Below, piece after piece: positions 21,770 through 32,476 of a stretch of 64,000 nt of DNA. Source of the stretch: Bretschneidera sinensis (lineage: Eukaryota; Streptophyta; Magnoliopsida; Brassicales; Akaniaceae); assembly GCA_023935145.1 (NCBI GenBank), contig CM043698.1, positions 22,763,501 through 22,827,500 on the forward strand. The letters are read 5' to 3'. The translations under genes were made by a program, and so were the position numbers. The notes below the pieces were generated by a model that saw only the letters and a list, made by a program, of their open reading frames with translations, searched no databases and was not told where the DNA came from. Numbering within the stretch: position 1 is the stretch's first letter; every line of letters begins with the position of its first letter.

Positions 21770-23258
21770 CAGTATCTTTTCCTTTTTTGAATTAAGTAAT
21801 AATAAAAAAACAGAAGTTTGGAAATAAAACAGTGATCACGCTGTGGTTTGGGCAATAGCCTAATTGGTAAAAATAAGCAAGGCCATTTAGTGAAGGCAAA
21901 TATAAGAGTGAGTGCAGCAGATCTTATCATTGGTGCGTCTTGATCATTGAAATTTGAATCATGTGCAGATTCCGAAGATGATAAAAGAAGATTTGGTTGC
22001 TCTTCCTTACCCTCCATCTCATTTTCAATGTCTCCATCTTCTCTATTAATCGCAATAGTCTGTGCCATCTTTTGTGAATAGGCGATTTGATTTCCTCACA
22101 TTTTTCGAAGTGTTTCGTCCATCTTGACAACTGCCTCGTCAATTTTGGCCAATATTTCTTCAATTGTGGTGAATCAAGTGTCTTCCGCCATTAGGAAATT
22201 TTGAAGGGAAGATGAATAGAAGCACCGATGATAAAATGGCATTCATTTCTGTATTTTCCTTCATTAACTGATCTGACTACAATGATTTTCCTTATCGAGT
22301 ATAACCAATTAAGAAAAAATAACACTCTCAAATACCATTTCTTATGATGTAATTTTATTGTCCTTATTTCGTTCCTTGACAGGACCTATGTAATGTGTTT
22401 TACTGCTCCAAATTAATAAAGTCTATCTTGTTACTGCTCATATTGAATGGTTAATAGTGACCGTGTGGCTTGTTCCCAGGATGTGGAAGAGGTGGCTTTC
22501 CTCCCCATAAGAAGGATTTACAGAATATTAAAATATCTCTCATTTAACTCGCCTTTCCCGCATCTCAAAAATCCCTTAAGTGGATGTATTACAGCATTAA
22601 GGTAGAGTCTATTTCTTCCATTTTTGGCCCCTTCTAATCAACTTAGAAATTTTTTATTATACTCAACAGAGGAAAAGATTTGACATAAAGTTTTTAAACA
22701 TACTATTTTTTATAATTTAATGAGAATATTTTTTTTCTTAAATGAGGAGTATGATGCTACTGGTGGTTATAGTTTGGACATCGGCAACAAATGTTCTCTT
22801 AAAATATAAGAAGATAAAAAAAAGGGCAGCAAGCACTTAGCCTCGTGCAAACGGCAATGGAGGTTGAAGAATAGCTCCAGTGGTGGACCAATCCGTTTCC
22901 ACAGATGTTTTAGGTGATTATTCACTCAATAATTTTTATTAGAATTATAAAATCAAGAAACTTTTCCTCATATACAAAGAATTTCTCCTTATTAAAAAAA
23001 GTTCCCTTAAAACAAAAACAAATGGCATTTAATTAAAAAAAATGGTATCTAAGCATCTACTTTTAATGGTATCAATTTAGCTCTCTACACCCTCAAAATC
23101 TTTATTTATCTCTTGTCACACGGCCAAACGATGCAAAGAAGAATCAAAGCAAAAACCTTTCTCATCTCCTTAGAACCTCTAATACTGTTTCAAGCCAAAT
23201 CTCATCCAGAATGGATACACACCATGCAAAAAGCCATCTCCCAAAATCATGCTTAGAG
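21770..23258. other. 3' flank of FAR, no gene recognised
   Basis: AT-rich sequence. On the minus strand, about 22,192-21,950, a broken frame begins with Met-Ala-Glu-Asp-Thr and has a coiled-coil-like, charge-rich character. It might be the N-terminus of a retroelement gag, but this is weak. The rest shows nothing recognisable. Confidence 0.35.
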
Positions 23259-23311
23259 AAAGATGAAAGAATTGGGTTTAGAGAGGTAGTTCTTCTAATC
23301 GATTCTATATT
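23259..23311 (+). pseudogene. Short FAR scrap (end of exon 5 plus intron start)
   Basis: 53 bp match 20,199-20,250 with a few differences: the Glu-Leu-Gly-Leu-Glu coding end, the GT donor and the first bases of the intron. It stops exactly where an LTR-like TGTTGGG begins. Confidence 0.8.
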
Positions 23312-23880
23312 GTTGGGAGTTTTCCCAAAACACGCGGAAGCAAATTAATTTGAGATTCAATCAAACCACCACACATCACTAATTTAATGAAAAGAAATAA
23401 GCAAAAATGAAAATAATAAGAGTGGACACATAAGATTTACGTGGTTCGACACAGTTATGCGTATGTCTACGGAGAGAATAAACTCTTTTACTATGAGAGA
23501 AATACAACAACAACATACTAATTGTGTTTTTATCCCCAAAAACCAATCCCACGAACCTTTGTACAATATTTCTCAACCCAAAGAATACTCTCACTTGTGT
23601 TTATTCCTCATACTCTCACTTGTGTTTATTCCTCATACTCTCAATACTAACCCATTGAGAATACAAGCTAACATACTATGCAAACACACAATCCCTTGAA
23701 GGAGCTTATCCCCGGCTTTCCCTTTCACTTGGCTGTTCCATTACTTATCCTTATGTTGCTTATAGTATTCCCTCATATTCTCAATATACACATATATATA
23801 CCCACCAAAAACTTGTTCCCTAAGATACTTATCTCTAAGTCAAAAAAGACTTCTTTAGGTATCGCTTTTTTCCATTAGGG
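23312..23880. repeat. Possible LTR fragment
   Basis: Begins TGTTGGGAGTTTTCCC and carries TTACGTGGTTCGACAC followed by a GTCTACGGAG block. I have seen this combination in LTRs of plant retroelements. A related ACGTGGTTCG...CTACGTCCACGG motif occurs at 44,764-44,800. No second terminus or target-site copy was found, so the right edge is a guess. Confidence 0.35.
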
Positions 23881-24289
23881 ACCCATTACATCCGACTCAA
23901 TACCCAATGTCACTTCCTTTAAAGAAGATAGATATCGCGAGGGTGTGGATTACAATGAGTAGGCATGTGAAAACGAGTGAAGCCTACCAAGTTTAATACA
24001 AACCCTTTATAAATAGTAAGGATGCTCCTGGGTGTGCTTTTAATGTATTAGACAATAAGTTATTTGTCACCCAAAGCACGAAGCAAAGATGACCGGTAAG
24101 GAGTCGCCATTTGACCTTGAAGGGGTCAAATCCCTTGTTATTGGTCTACGTGAAGGATTCCAAGACTCAGGAGATTTGGTTACAAAAGAGCGAGGATTTA
24201 AAGCTTCTAAGGCTTGATTTCATCTGACTTCACCCACCCTAGTTTTTGTGGGAAACTTATCTTTAGGTGATAGGTTGAAATTATAGCAA

Positions 24290-25340
24290 TCAACCTAGGT
24301 CAACCGAGAATGGCGTTATAAGATGAGAGAAGGTCTATGACTATGAAGGTACTCATGGCAGTGGTCTGGCAAGTTATTGTCCCCGCCGTTATTAATAGGG
24401 TGATGCTTCCTTCAAGATAGACTGGGTCCCTCGAAAAACCATGCAACCGGTACCTTGTGGGCTTTAGTTTGTCCTCGAACAATTGCATATTCTTAAAGGC
24501 ATTGTAGTACAAAATGTCTTGAGATGATCTGTTGTCCACTAGGATCCTTTCAACCGAAAAATTTGAGATGACCAATGTTACTACCATTACGTCTTTGTAA
24601 GGGAACTATATCCCTTCTAAATCCTTATCCGTGAAGTTAAGGGCTTGATCAGTTCATTTTTTCTTGCTTGACCTTTCCACTGAACCGACAGAGTATGAGT
24701 AGGCCTTGCAAGAATTAGTCAATTCTCTATCGGATGTCGCCCTCCAAAGATAGTTCGTATAACACCTATCGTAGGTGCGTTGTCAGACTTTTTCAGGGAT
24801 CTTCACCTTCTCTCTTGATCTCTTCTCTCAAGACTTTGCTTCAGCCTTTTCTTTCACGAAAGTTGAGGCTTCTCTTCCATAGTAAGTTTCTTCCTTGATT
24901 TTTCTTCACAAACCTCTTCAAGTACCCTCTTTGGATAAGTTCTTCAATCTTGCTTTTCAAGTGCTTGCATTCATCTGTATCGTGATTGTGATCCTTATGA
25001 AATTGGCAAAACCGATTCATGTCTCTCTTAGCAGGAGGTGACTTGATTTTTGGAGGCCACCTAATGGTGTCTTTACCCGTTATCTCCATAAGAAGTTTTG
25101 ATCTCGAGGTAGTGAAAGGGGTGTAGCCCTCGAATCCTCAGGGTCCTCCTTTTGATTTGCCATTTTTGCATGCATCATCTCGCCCTTTTTCTTCTGGTCG
25201 TTCTTTGACTTGGATCCTTCTCACTCTTTCTTCTTTTTGCCCATTCGTGCTTTTGCTCTTTACCTTTTGAAAGCCTGGTCTTCTTTAGTTATAACAAACT
25301 CATCAACCTTTGCCCTTGTAGTGTGAAGGAGGTGCAAAAG
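24290..25340 (-). pseudogene. Tat-type gypsy gag-protease relic
   Basis: On the minus strand, 25,089-24,841 encodes a zinc knuckle of the same CX2HX4HX4C pattern as the element at 1-3682, preceded by a Trp-Pro-Pro block. The stretch 24,587-24,300 encodes a protease-like segment with Asp-Asn-Arg-Ser-Ser at the active-site position (the other element has Asp-Asn-Gly-Ser-Ser) and a Gly-Phe-Ser block. Frames are broken between the two. No RT or LTR was recognised nearby, so this is a fragment of a second, older Tat-lineage element. Confidence 0.75.
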
Positions 25341-25950
25341 CTTATGGACTGCATCATTTCCCTCGGTTGATTCATGTCCAAGTCAGCAAAAGGGTTTTTG
25401 TCATTTTTCAAGTTCTGAAAAAGATTAAGGAGTACTAGTGGACATAAAAGTATCAAGCGTAGTTCAAAGAATTGAAATGTGAATCCCTCATCTTAGTTGC
25501 AGGGGTGATTCAGTATTTTCATGACATTATTATGATTATCATGCATACATATCACATATAGAGATGGCAATTAACGAGTTTTTTGCGATTAACCAATCCG
25601 AACCGTATCCGTTTAAGTGAGTATGAATAGAAATAAAATAGTGTAGTAGTTAAATAATACAACTATGGATATATCAAATTTCACGAATAACCTACCTATT
25701 ACTATTTCTAAATTGACATATTATTTATTTGACGATAGAAATAATGATTGTGAACTTTTTTACTTATATCAAAGCGATGAATTGAATTAAAATTAAAAGA
25801 AATAAATAGATTTACAATGTTGGTGTTTGGTAAATGTAAGGAAAAAGAAAATTTATTTTTCCAATTTAACTTGAATTAAAAAGAAGATGTTGTGCTGTGT
25901 TTGCAAAAGCCAAGAAAAACTTATTTTTCTTAAGCGTGCACGGTGAACAG
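25341..25950. other. AT-rich spacer, nothing recognised
   Basis: No open frame or repeat recognised. Confidence 0.5.
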
Positions 25951-26380
25951 GCCCTAATCTTTATAAAACCCCAGAAACAGCGACATATCCTCCTTCCTCC
26001 ATTGCACCTGTACAAAAATTCTCAGACTCACCTGTTTGGTTTGCCTAAACACCTGCAAAAGCAATAAAATTTCTCCTAACTCTCTCTCTCTCTAGAATTT
26101 GGGGCAATCAACAAATTGGGATTTTGCAAAACCCATTAAACCCGGCCACTCAAGCTCGGGTTTCGGTGATTTTCCGGCGACACAAGTCGCGGATTAGTGG
26201 AGGTAAACTCTTCCTCCTTTCCTTTCTCTTTTCCCCTGCTTGCCCATTTTTCTCTCTGAAATCTGTTTCTCTCTCCGTGAAAGCATACCTGGTGGCAACA
26301 GTTTTCGCCTACGTTTCTGCCTCCTACCTCCACCACGGACTTAATCAAACCCATACAGAAATACTTGTTTAGGTATTTAA
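25951..26380 (+). promoter_or_regulatory. Possible promoter and first exon of an unidentified gene
   Basis: A TATAAAA box near 25,967, a pyrimidine-rich leader with a CT repeat at about 26,080-26,095, and a GT donor-like site after GTGGAG near 26,203 look like a plant 5' UTR with a first exon. An 82-codon frame at 26,124-26,372 begins with a non-ATG codon and matches no family I know. An acceptor-like site before TGGTAGAAAGAAG near 26,860 could start a second exon, but LINE sequence begins about 170 bp later and no coding continuation is seen. Confidence 0.3.
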
Positions 26381-27029
26381 ATTTTTTCAGATTTGTTGAG
26401 TTAATTTTTTCAAGCAATTCCGTTGTATTTGAAGTTATTAAGAGTTTGTAATCTGAAATTTACTGATTTAGCTGAAAGATTTAATTTGCTTTTGTACATT
26501 TAAAATTGCTGCTGCTCTAATTTACTGTCCCAAAAAATCTGTTCTGTTTCCGTGGTGTTTGTGGAATGTTTTTCTCGTAATTCTGAAGTGTTATATTGTT
26601 TAAATCATAGCTATAAATTGCTTCTCGAAAATTTGAGGTTTTAACTTGTGTTTGGGTCTGTTAACATGAACTTTAAGGTTAACAAAGCTTAAATATTGCA
26701 TACGGTTCAGTTTATCTTTTCAAGAGACGTTGACAATTTTTGGTATGTGATAATTAGATTGATGCGTTTACATTCTTAGACTGGATATACACAATAAAAG
26801 GTTCTATTGGCTGTTTTGAATTTTATAGATACAGAAATTTGAATGTCCTTGGATACAGTGGTAGAAAGAAGCACACAGGTTCTTGGATTTGTTCGCTACT
26901 GTGTAGACGCCAAAGAGAGGTGGTCAATTGGGAGTTTTTCTTCATGAGTGAAATCTGTTAAGTTGAGGATAATATGTTTTGGAGGGTTACTTTCAGGTTC
27001 CAACAAATGGTTTTCAGTTCAGTTCTTTC

Positions 27030-27700
27030 AATAGGCTCCAATGAGAAATTATATTGGATGTTTGATGTTTCTAAGAATAGTATTTGGCAAAATGGGTTCC
27101 TATCAAATCCTCCTTTTCTATATTGACAGCTACACTATCGTTAGTGCTTATACATGATGTTTTTGTGAAGAATAGGAAGTTTGGTGTTATTTGTTTATGG
27201 GGAATAGAAGAACAATTGATCATCTCCTTTTACATTTACAAAAAAAAAAAAAAAAAAAATGATGCCCGGTGGCAATAGGTTCTTGGTCTGGTTCTTTTCT
27301 CCTTTTGGTATATGTCAGATATGTTTCCTCCTATATTATTTCCATTAACTCTAAGTTGTCCTTCGTGGGTGGTTGCGAGATCTATGAAGAATGAGATATG
27401 GGCTGGGCGTGGGTTGAAGGCATCCAAGGAGGTTAAGAAGGCTTATTTGTTGATCTCACATTCTATATTTTGGTTAGTATTGTGGGAAAGGAATTGAAGA
27501 GCTTTTGATTGGGTAGAAAGACCTAGTGGAATTATTATAGATAGTTGGTTCAATACCCTCAATTTTTGGTTTAGAGGGAATTTCTTTGTAAATATTGACG
27601 AGTTACTAGATTTTGTAGATTTAATTCGTTGTAATTAGCCCCTGGCTTTAAGTTGCACCCTCTTGGTGCCTTTTAATAAAAGTTTTAGTTATATGAAAAA
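27030..27700 (+). mobile_element. LINE 3' fragment, plus strand
   Basis: Broken frames match the C-terminal end of plant L1-type ORF2: an Ile-Asp-His-Leu-Leu-Leu-His block near 27,215, a Trp-Glu-Arg-Asn block near 27,490 and an Asp-Phe-Val-Asp block near 27,610. These are followed by a tail ending GTTATATGAAAAAAA. A run of about 20 A interrupts it at 27,240-27,260. It points toward the minus-strand LINE that starts at 27,845, so the two are tail to tail. Confidence 0.75.
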
Positions 27701-27830
27701 AAACTCCAATCTATCTTTGCCCATAAATCCTGACCTTTTTCTTACCCTCTTGGTGCCTTTTAATAAAAGTTTTAGTTATATGAAAAAAACTCCAATCTGT
27801 CTTTGCCCATAAATCCTGATCTTTATTTTG
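27657..27830 (+). repeat. Tandem doublet of the LINE tail, 87-bp unit
   Basis: Units 27,657-27,743 and 27,744-27,830 both start ACCCTCTTGGTGCC and contain the LINE tail plus about 40 bp of flank. The duplication therefore happened after the LINE inserted. Confidence 0.85.
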
Positions 27831-27844
27831 ATAAATAATTTTTA

Positions 27845-29491
27845 TTATTTGAAAAACTCCAAGAATGTGCACCAAAAAGCCAACGGCTTATTACAATGAA
27901 GGAAATCTACAAAATCTAGAAGATCCTCACTATTTACAAAGAAATTTCCTCCAAACCAAAAATTGATAATATTAAACGAACTATCTCTAATAATCTCAGT
28001 AGGTCTCTCCACACCATCAAAAGCCCTCCAGTTCCTTTCATTCCACACAATCCAGAAAATAAAATGTGGAATCAAACTCAAAACTTTCTTGAGCTCTTTG
28101 GGAGCTTTCAGTCCACTCCAAACCCGAATCTCATGCAACACAGAATCTGCAAACACCCAAGAGATTCCCACAATTCTATAACTCATCTCCCACAAACTTC
28201 TAGCTAAAGAGCACTCCACCAATAGATGAAAGACGAACTAGGCACATTGTTTGCAAATGAAGTATTTATTTACAATCACTTTCCCCCTCCTTTGTAAATT
28301 GTCAAGGGTAAGAATCTTCTCCCACGAGGCTTCCCAAAAAAAAAAATTACTTTCTTTGGAGTTCTTGAGCACCAAATTGCTTTCGAGGGGTAATTAGGGA
28401 TACCATTTAAAGATGCTTTATCAAAAAGGATTTTATAAAAATCTTTCACCTTAAACCCTTTAGTTGGACAAAGCCCCCATCTCATCACATCCTCTCTATC
28501 TCTCTCAATTCTAGAATTATATAAAGATTCTAGTAACATTGCCATCTCCTCTATTTCCCACTCATAAACATTATGGGTAAACGGAACATGTCAAGAGATT
28601 CCATCATTCAACACGGAGTAGCAAGAATAAACACTTGCTTCTTAATCTCTCACAATGTTAAATATACTATGATATTTATCTTTGAGAGTGGTGTTCCCAC
28701 ACCAAATGTCATACCAAAGACAAGTTCTAGTTCTATTACCAATGGACAACTCCAATAAAGGCCTCAAATCATCTCACCCTTTCCTAATCCATTTTCAAAC
28801 TCCCACACCATAGGCTCCCCAAACTTCATTAGACATCCACCCATCATGCTCCATCCCAAACTTAGTCTCCACCACTTTCCTACACAAATGGTCTCTCTCA
28901 ATAAGAAACCTCCAAATCCATTTACCAATAAGAGCCTTATTGAATAAAGCTAACAAATTAACACCAGCCCCCCCTCTTTCCAACGGTTGCTTAAACACAC
29001 CCAATTAACTAAATAGTACTTAAAATCCTTTGCCGTGTTGGCCCAAAAGGAATCTTCTTTGAATGCCCTCCAATCTATTAACCATCGAGCTAGACATAGG
29101 GAAGAGAGACATGTAATATATGGTAAGACTAAAGAGAATGCTCTTCATAAGAGTAAGTCTACCTCTTTTTGAAAGGTAATAATTCTTTCATTTGGATAAT
29201 CGTTTATCAAATTTCTCCACAATTGGGTTCCATATACTCTTATCTTTAAACTTAGATCCTAAAGGAAGGCCAAGATAAGTAATCAGAAGAGAACTCATTT
29301 CGCAACCCAATAATCTAGCAAGGAGACGACCATTATCAACTTCACCAAGAGGAATTAAGTCGCTTTTATCTTAAGACCCAATACTGCCTCAAAACAAATA
29401 AGGATACATCTAAGGCGTAAGATTTGATTGGTCTAAGCCTTGCAAAAGACAATCGTGTCATTAGCAAAAAGATGAGAAATATTCACACACC
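27845..29491 (-). pseudogene. LINE ORF2, RT C-terminal part and zinc-binding end
   Basis: It resumes at the solo-LTR edge with the RT catalytic box, which reads Phe-Ala-Asn-Asp near 29,465 where active L1 elements have Phe-Ala-Asp-Asp. A Leu-Gly-Leu-Pro-Leu-Gly block near 29,280, a Gly-Gly-Ala-Gly-Val-Asn-Leu block (29,004-28,795) and the zf-RVT-like C-terminus (28,545-27,845) follow, in broken frames. Confidence 0.8.
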
Positions 29492-29496
29492 CACCA
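29492..29496. repeat. Left target-site duplication of the solo LTR
   Basis: CACCA, repeated at 31,413-31,417. Confidence 0.75.
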
Positions 29497-29659
29497 TGTT
29501 GGTATTTGTCTAAGGTTTAAGCATGATTCAAACATGGTTAAAGTCTAAACCAAGGTTGGAAGAATAAAATTCAGCATGTTAAAGGAGTGCACACATGTGT
29601 GTGCATCACTTTGGGTGTGTGTGCACACCTCTATTCATCAAGGCAAAAGAGTGCGCACA

Positions 29660-29830
29660 GCTGTGAGAGGGACAACATCAGTGTGCGCCGCATCTCTCCC
29701 TCACCAGCGCCGCACCGCCCAGCAAGGAGGAAGTTCTGGTAGAGGGCAGCGCCGCACCTCACCCTCACCAGCGCCGCACCGCCCAGCAAGGAGGTAAAAA
29801 GAGGCTTTGCCTAGCGCCGCACCGCCCCCT
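29660..29830 (+). repeat. GC-rich repeats in the solo LTR
   Basis: CAGCGCCGCACC recurs four times, one copy a near match. A 33-bp block, CCCTCACC...AGCAAGGAGG, occurs twice (about 29,698-29,730 and 29,761-29,793). The patch is strikingly GC-rich for this AT-rich window. Confidence 0.8.
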
Positions 29831-30016
29831 GTTCAGTGCCTAGGCGCTAGGCACACTGAGGCACACACATACAACTTGGTTAAGCCTCTTGTTAAGTGTG
29901 TGGGTGCAAGGTTAAAACGCACAGTATCACTTAGGATTGATGGAGGGCCATGGTTGATTGGTCATCAAGATCTAAGGGTGGAGAATGACACAAGATAGGT
30001 TCAAGAAGTGGTGCAC

Positions 30017-30024
30017 TATATAAA
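30017..30024 (+). promoter_or_regulatory. TATA box of the solo LTR
   Basis: TATATAAA, 41 bp before the hAT insertion point. The hAT element therefore lies at about the predicted transcription start. Confidence 0.5.
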
Positions 30025-30204
30025 GGGTCACATAGGTTCAATCTCAAGAGTGTGATAACACAAGCAGTGTTTTTAAAAACGAGCTTGGGGTGTGCCCGAG
30101 GCGAGCCCAGAGGCGAAATCGGGCCAAATAGCCCAGAGGCGTTTTTGTTGGGGCGGAACCAAAATGACGTCGTTTTGAGTTAAATGAAATCAGCCCATTT
30201 AACC

Positions 30205-30220
30205 AAAACGACGTCGTTTT
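30205..30220. repeat. 16-bp perfect palindrome in the hAT element
   Basis: AAAACGACGTCGTTTT. A one-base variant lies at 30,161-30,176, and the sequences between them (AGTTAAATG and CATTTAACC) are also inverted copies. The whole forms an imperfect hairpin of about 60 bp. Confidence 0.85.
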
Positions 30221-30246
30221 AATAATAAACCCTTTAAATCTTTTTC

Positions 30247-30309
30247 CCCGAGGCTCGAACTCATGACCTAAAATGTCCTAAATCTTAACCACTGAGCTAG
30301 CACTCTTGT
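30247..30309 (-). other. tRNA-derived segment (A and B boxes)
   Basis: On the minus strand, TAGCTCAGTGG matches the pol III A box and GAGTTCGAGCC the B box at a tRNA-like distance. No acceptor stem pairs, so it is not a tRNA gene. A SINE head or a captured tRNA relic is likely. Confidence 0.6.
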
Positions 30310-31417
30310 TGTAACATTTTTACACTTCATAAATACATAATACATATTATTTATCTTAATAATAATTACAAACTATTTAATTAATCACTTACAAATTACA
30401 ACAATATAGAAATATAAGTTATACTTCATATAATTTATATATATATATATTAATATTTATAAAATTATAATTATCACATTATAAAGAGTTAGTAAAGTAT
30501 TAAACTTTGATAAAAATTAATTAAAATTATTTTATTATTCCAATTAATTAATAAATATTATTTTATTAAAATTTTGAAACGCCCCAAAAGATTGAAAAGA
30601 CTTACCCGGATTTTCAGCCTTTCAGGTCAGAATTTTAAATTTTCAACATTTTTGATTGGACATCATTACAAATGGAACCACTATGTTGGAGGACCATAGT
30701 GTAAATTGATAGATACATATGCAACAAACGATGGTGTACGTCTAATATCAGATGTGATTAAAATTTTCATCAAATTGTTTGATATTTGTGTAAAAATATT
30801 TTGATAAATATTCATTCATAGGTCTTGAGTTAGTAAAGTTTATTGATAATTAATTTATTTATATTATTTCAATTTTTTAGTATTTTTATAATTTAATTAA
30901 TATTATTTTATTCAAAACGTCCTAATGTTTCAAAAAACTTACGCCCCAACGCCTCGAGGCTTACGCCTCGCCTCTGAAAACACTGAACACAAGTAAGAAT
31001 GTGATGTAATGTAACTTGTGAGACGTGTGTGAATGAGAAAATTGTGTGAGAGTGCAAAGACACAGACATACAAAAGGGACTCATTAGAGAGACTGGTTGT
31101 AAAGAAGAGAGAGTAGTATAGAATTGATAGAAAGCATTGTAATAGGTCTATCACTTTCTTGCTCTCTTCTTGGTTTCTTCAAGAACTTGAGGTTTCTTGG
31201 AGAGGGTTGCTGAATTGTAAAGAACCATTGATTCAGTGCATAGAGTTCAGAGGAACTCACGGGGACGTAGGCTATTGCCGAACCTCGATAACAAATCGCT
31301 TGTCTTCTTTTCTTTCTTGCTTTCGATTGCTGTATTTATTTCTACAAGTCATTCTAGACTTGGATGTTTGGAAGATCACCACCTGGACATCTTGTCAAGG
31401 TGATTTCCAACACACCA

Positions 31418-32476
31418 TTACTGCCCACTTTGAAGTCAATCAACAATCCCTCTCCACCACTTTTGTTAACATCTTGCTAAAGCCCTCCATAACCGAAGTA
31501 AACAAGAATGGAGATAAAGGATCTCTTTGCCTAAGACCTCTCAAAGCCTTAAAAAATTAAGTGGGACAACCATTAACCAAAATAGAAAAGGATGTATAGG
31601 AGCAGCACTTAAAAATCCACTTACACCACTTATCTCGGAAACCCAGTCTTTTCAATAAGTAAATAACAAATCCCCAACAAACATGATCATATGCTTTTTC
31701 CATATCAAGTTTACAAATCGCTTCTCTCCCTCCATTCTTGAGAAGAGCATCCACCATTTCATTGGCTATCAAAACAACATCTAGGATTTGCCTTCCTTTT
31801 ATAAAGGCATTCTGTTGAGTTCTCACCACGTTTTGCATCACCTCTTTCAATCTAAAAGTAACCACATTCGATAATATTTTATAAATGCACCCCACCAAGC
31901 TAATAGGTCTAAAATCTTTAATATTATATACTCCCAACTTTTTCGGGATAAGGGTAACAAAAGTGGCATTTAGACTACTCATAAACTCCCCAAGAAAAAT
32001 AGAAACCCTCAAACAACCGAAGAATTTCTCCTTTCAACACATCCCAATTTTGAGCTAGAAAAGACATAGGAAAACCATTAGGACCCGGGGCTTTATCTCC
32101 ATCATAAGCTCGAAGAGCAGAAATAATTTCTTCCTCAGTGAAAGGACGCTCGAGCCAGCCTACATCTTCCTCATCGATTTTAGAAAAATCAATTCTATCC
32201 AAATTTGGACGACTACCTCAAGACTCCTTATAGAGATTCTCATAGAACCCACTAATAGCTCTTTTATGCTCTCATTCTCTTCAAACACATACCTGTCAAC
32301 TTTAGTGGAGTTAATAAAATTATATTTTCAATGAGCGTTGGCCATACAATGGAAATATTTAGTATTTTTATAATCCTCCCGAAGCCACAACTCCCTCGAT
32401 TTTTGCCTCCAAGAAGTTTCCTCCATAGAAATGAGCTTCACCAACTCCTTAGCTTCCACCCTTCTATCCATAGATC
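31418..32476 (-). pseudogene. LINE ORF2, RT N-terminal part
   Basis: Minus-strand pieces carry a Ser-Trp-Arg-Gln-Lys-Ser-Arg block (about 32,435), a Lys-Ala-Pro-Gly-Pro-Asn-Gly-Phe block (about 32,090), an Asp-Phe-Arg-Pro-Ile-Ser-Leu block (about 31,910), an Asn-Ala-Phe-Ile-Lys-Gly-Arg block, and Leu-Arg-Gln-Arg-Asp-Pro-Leu-Ser-Pro near 31,520. All belong to the L1 reverse transcriptase. Stops and frameshifts interrupt it. Confidence 0.85.

Larger units (their letters stand above)
30065..30985. mobile_element. Non-autonomous hAT-type element
   Basis: 921 bp with CAGTGTTTT at the left end and its complement AAAACACTG at the right end, flanked by a perfect 8-bp duplication AACACAAG (30,057-30,064 and 30,986-30,993). 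Short CAGTG termini with 8-bp duplications define the hAT superfamily. GAGGCG-rich subterminal repeats lie at both ends. No transposase frame is present. A tRNA-like segment lies inside. The element at 36,851-37,975 shares its ends. Confidence 0.88.
29497..31412 (+). mobile_element. Solo LTR inserted in the LINE, itself interrupted by a hAT element
   Basis: It begins TGTTGG and ends CCAACA, with a perfect 5-bp target duplication (CACCA) on both sides. LINE coding continues directly outside each edge. Removing the hAT element and one copy of its target leaves about 987 bp. A TATATAAA box at 30,017-30,024 and an ACGTAGGC...GAACCTCG block near 31,265-31,285 look like U3 and U5 parts of a plant LTR. 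No internal retroelement domain is present, so a solo LTR is the best reading. The superfamily is unassigned. Confidence 0.75.
27845..32476 (-). mobile_element. L1-type LINE, 5'-truncated, interrupted by a solo LTR
   Basis: Without the 1.9-kb insertion at 29,497-31,412 this is about 2.7 kb of ORF2 sequence on the minus strand, from just before the RT domain to the C-terminal zinc-binding region. The endonuclease and ORF1 are absent. The 5' end abuts an inverted COX11 fragment at 32,477. The 3' end lies next to another LINE tail in the opposite direction. Confidence 0.85.

Noticed and set aside
21927..22163. Small minus-strand gene after FAR
   Set aside because: Two overlapping frames, no start context, and only a weak resemblance to retroelement gag; kept as a note in the spacer entry.
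26124..26417. Overlapping 82- and 93-codon frames on opposite strands
   Set aside because: Neither matches a family; the region looks more like a 5' UTR with CT repeats.
30247..30309. tRNA gene on the minus strand
   Set aside because: A and B boxes are present, but the acceptor stem and anticodon stem do not pair.
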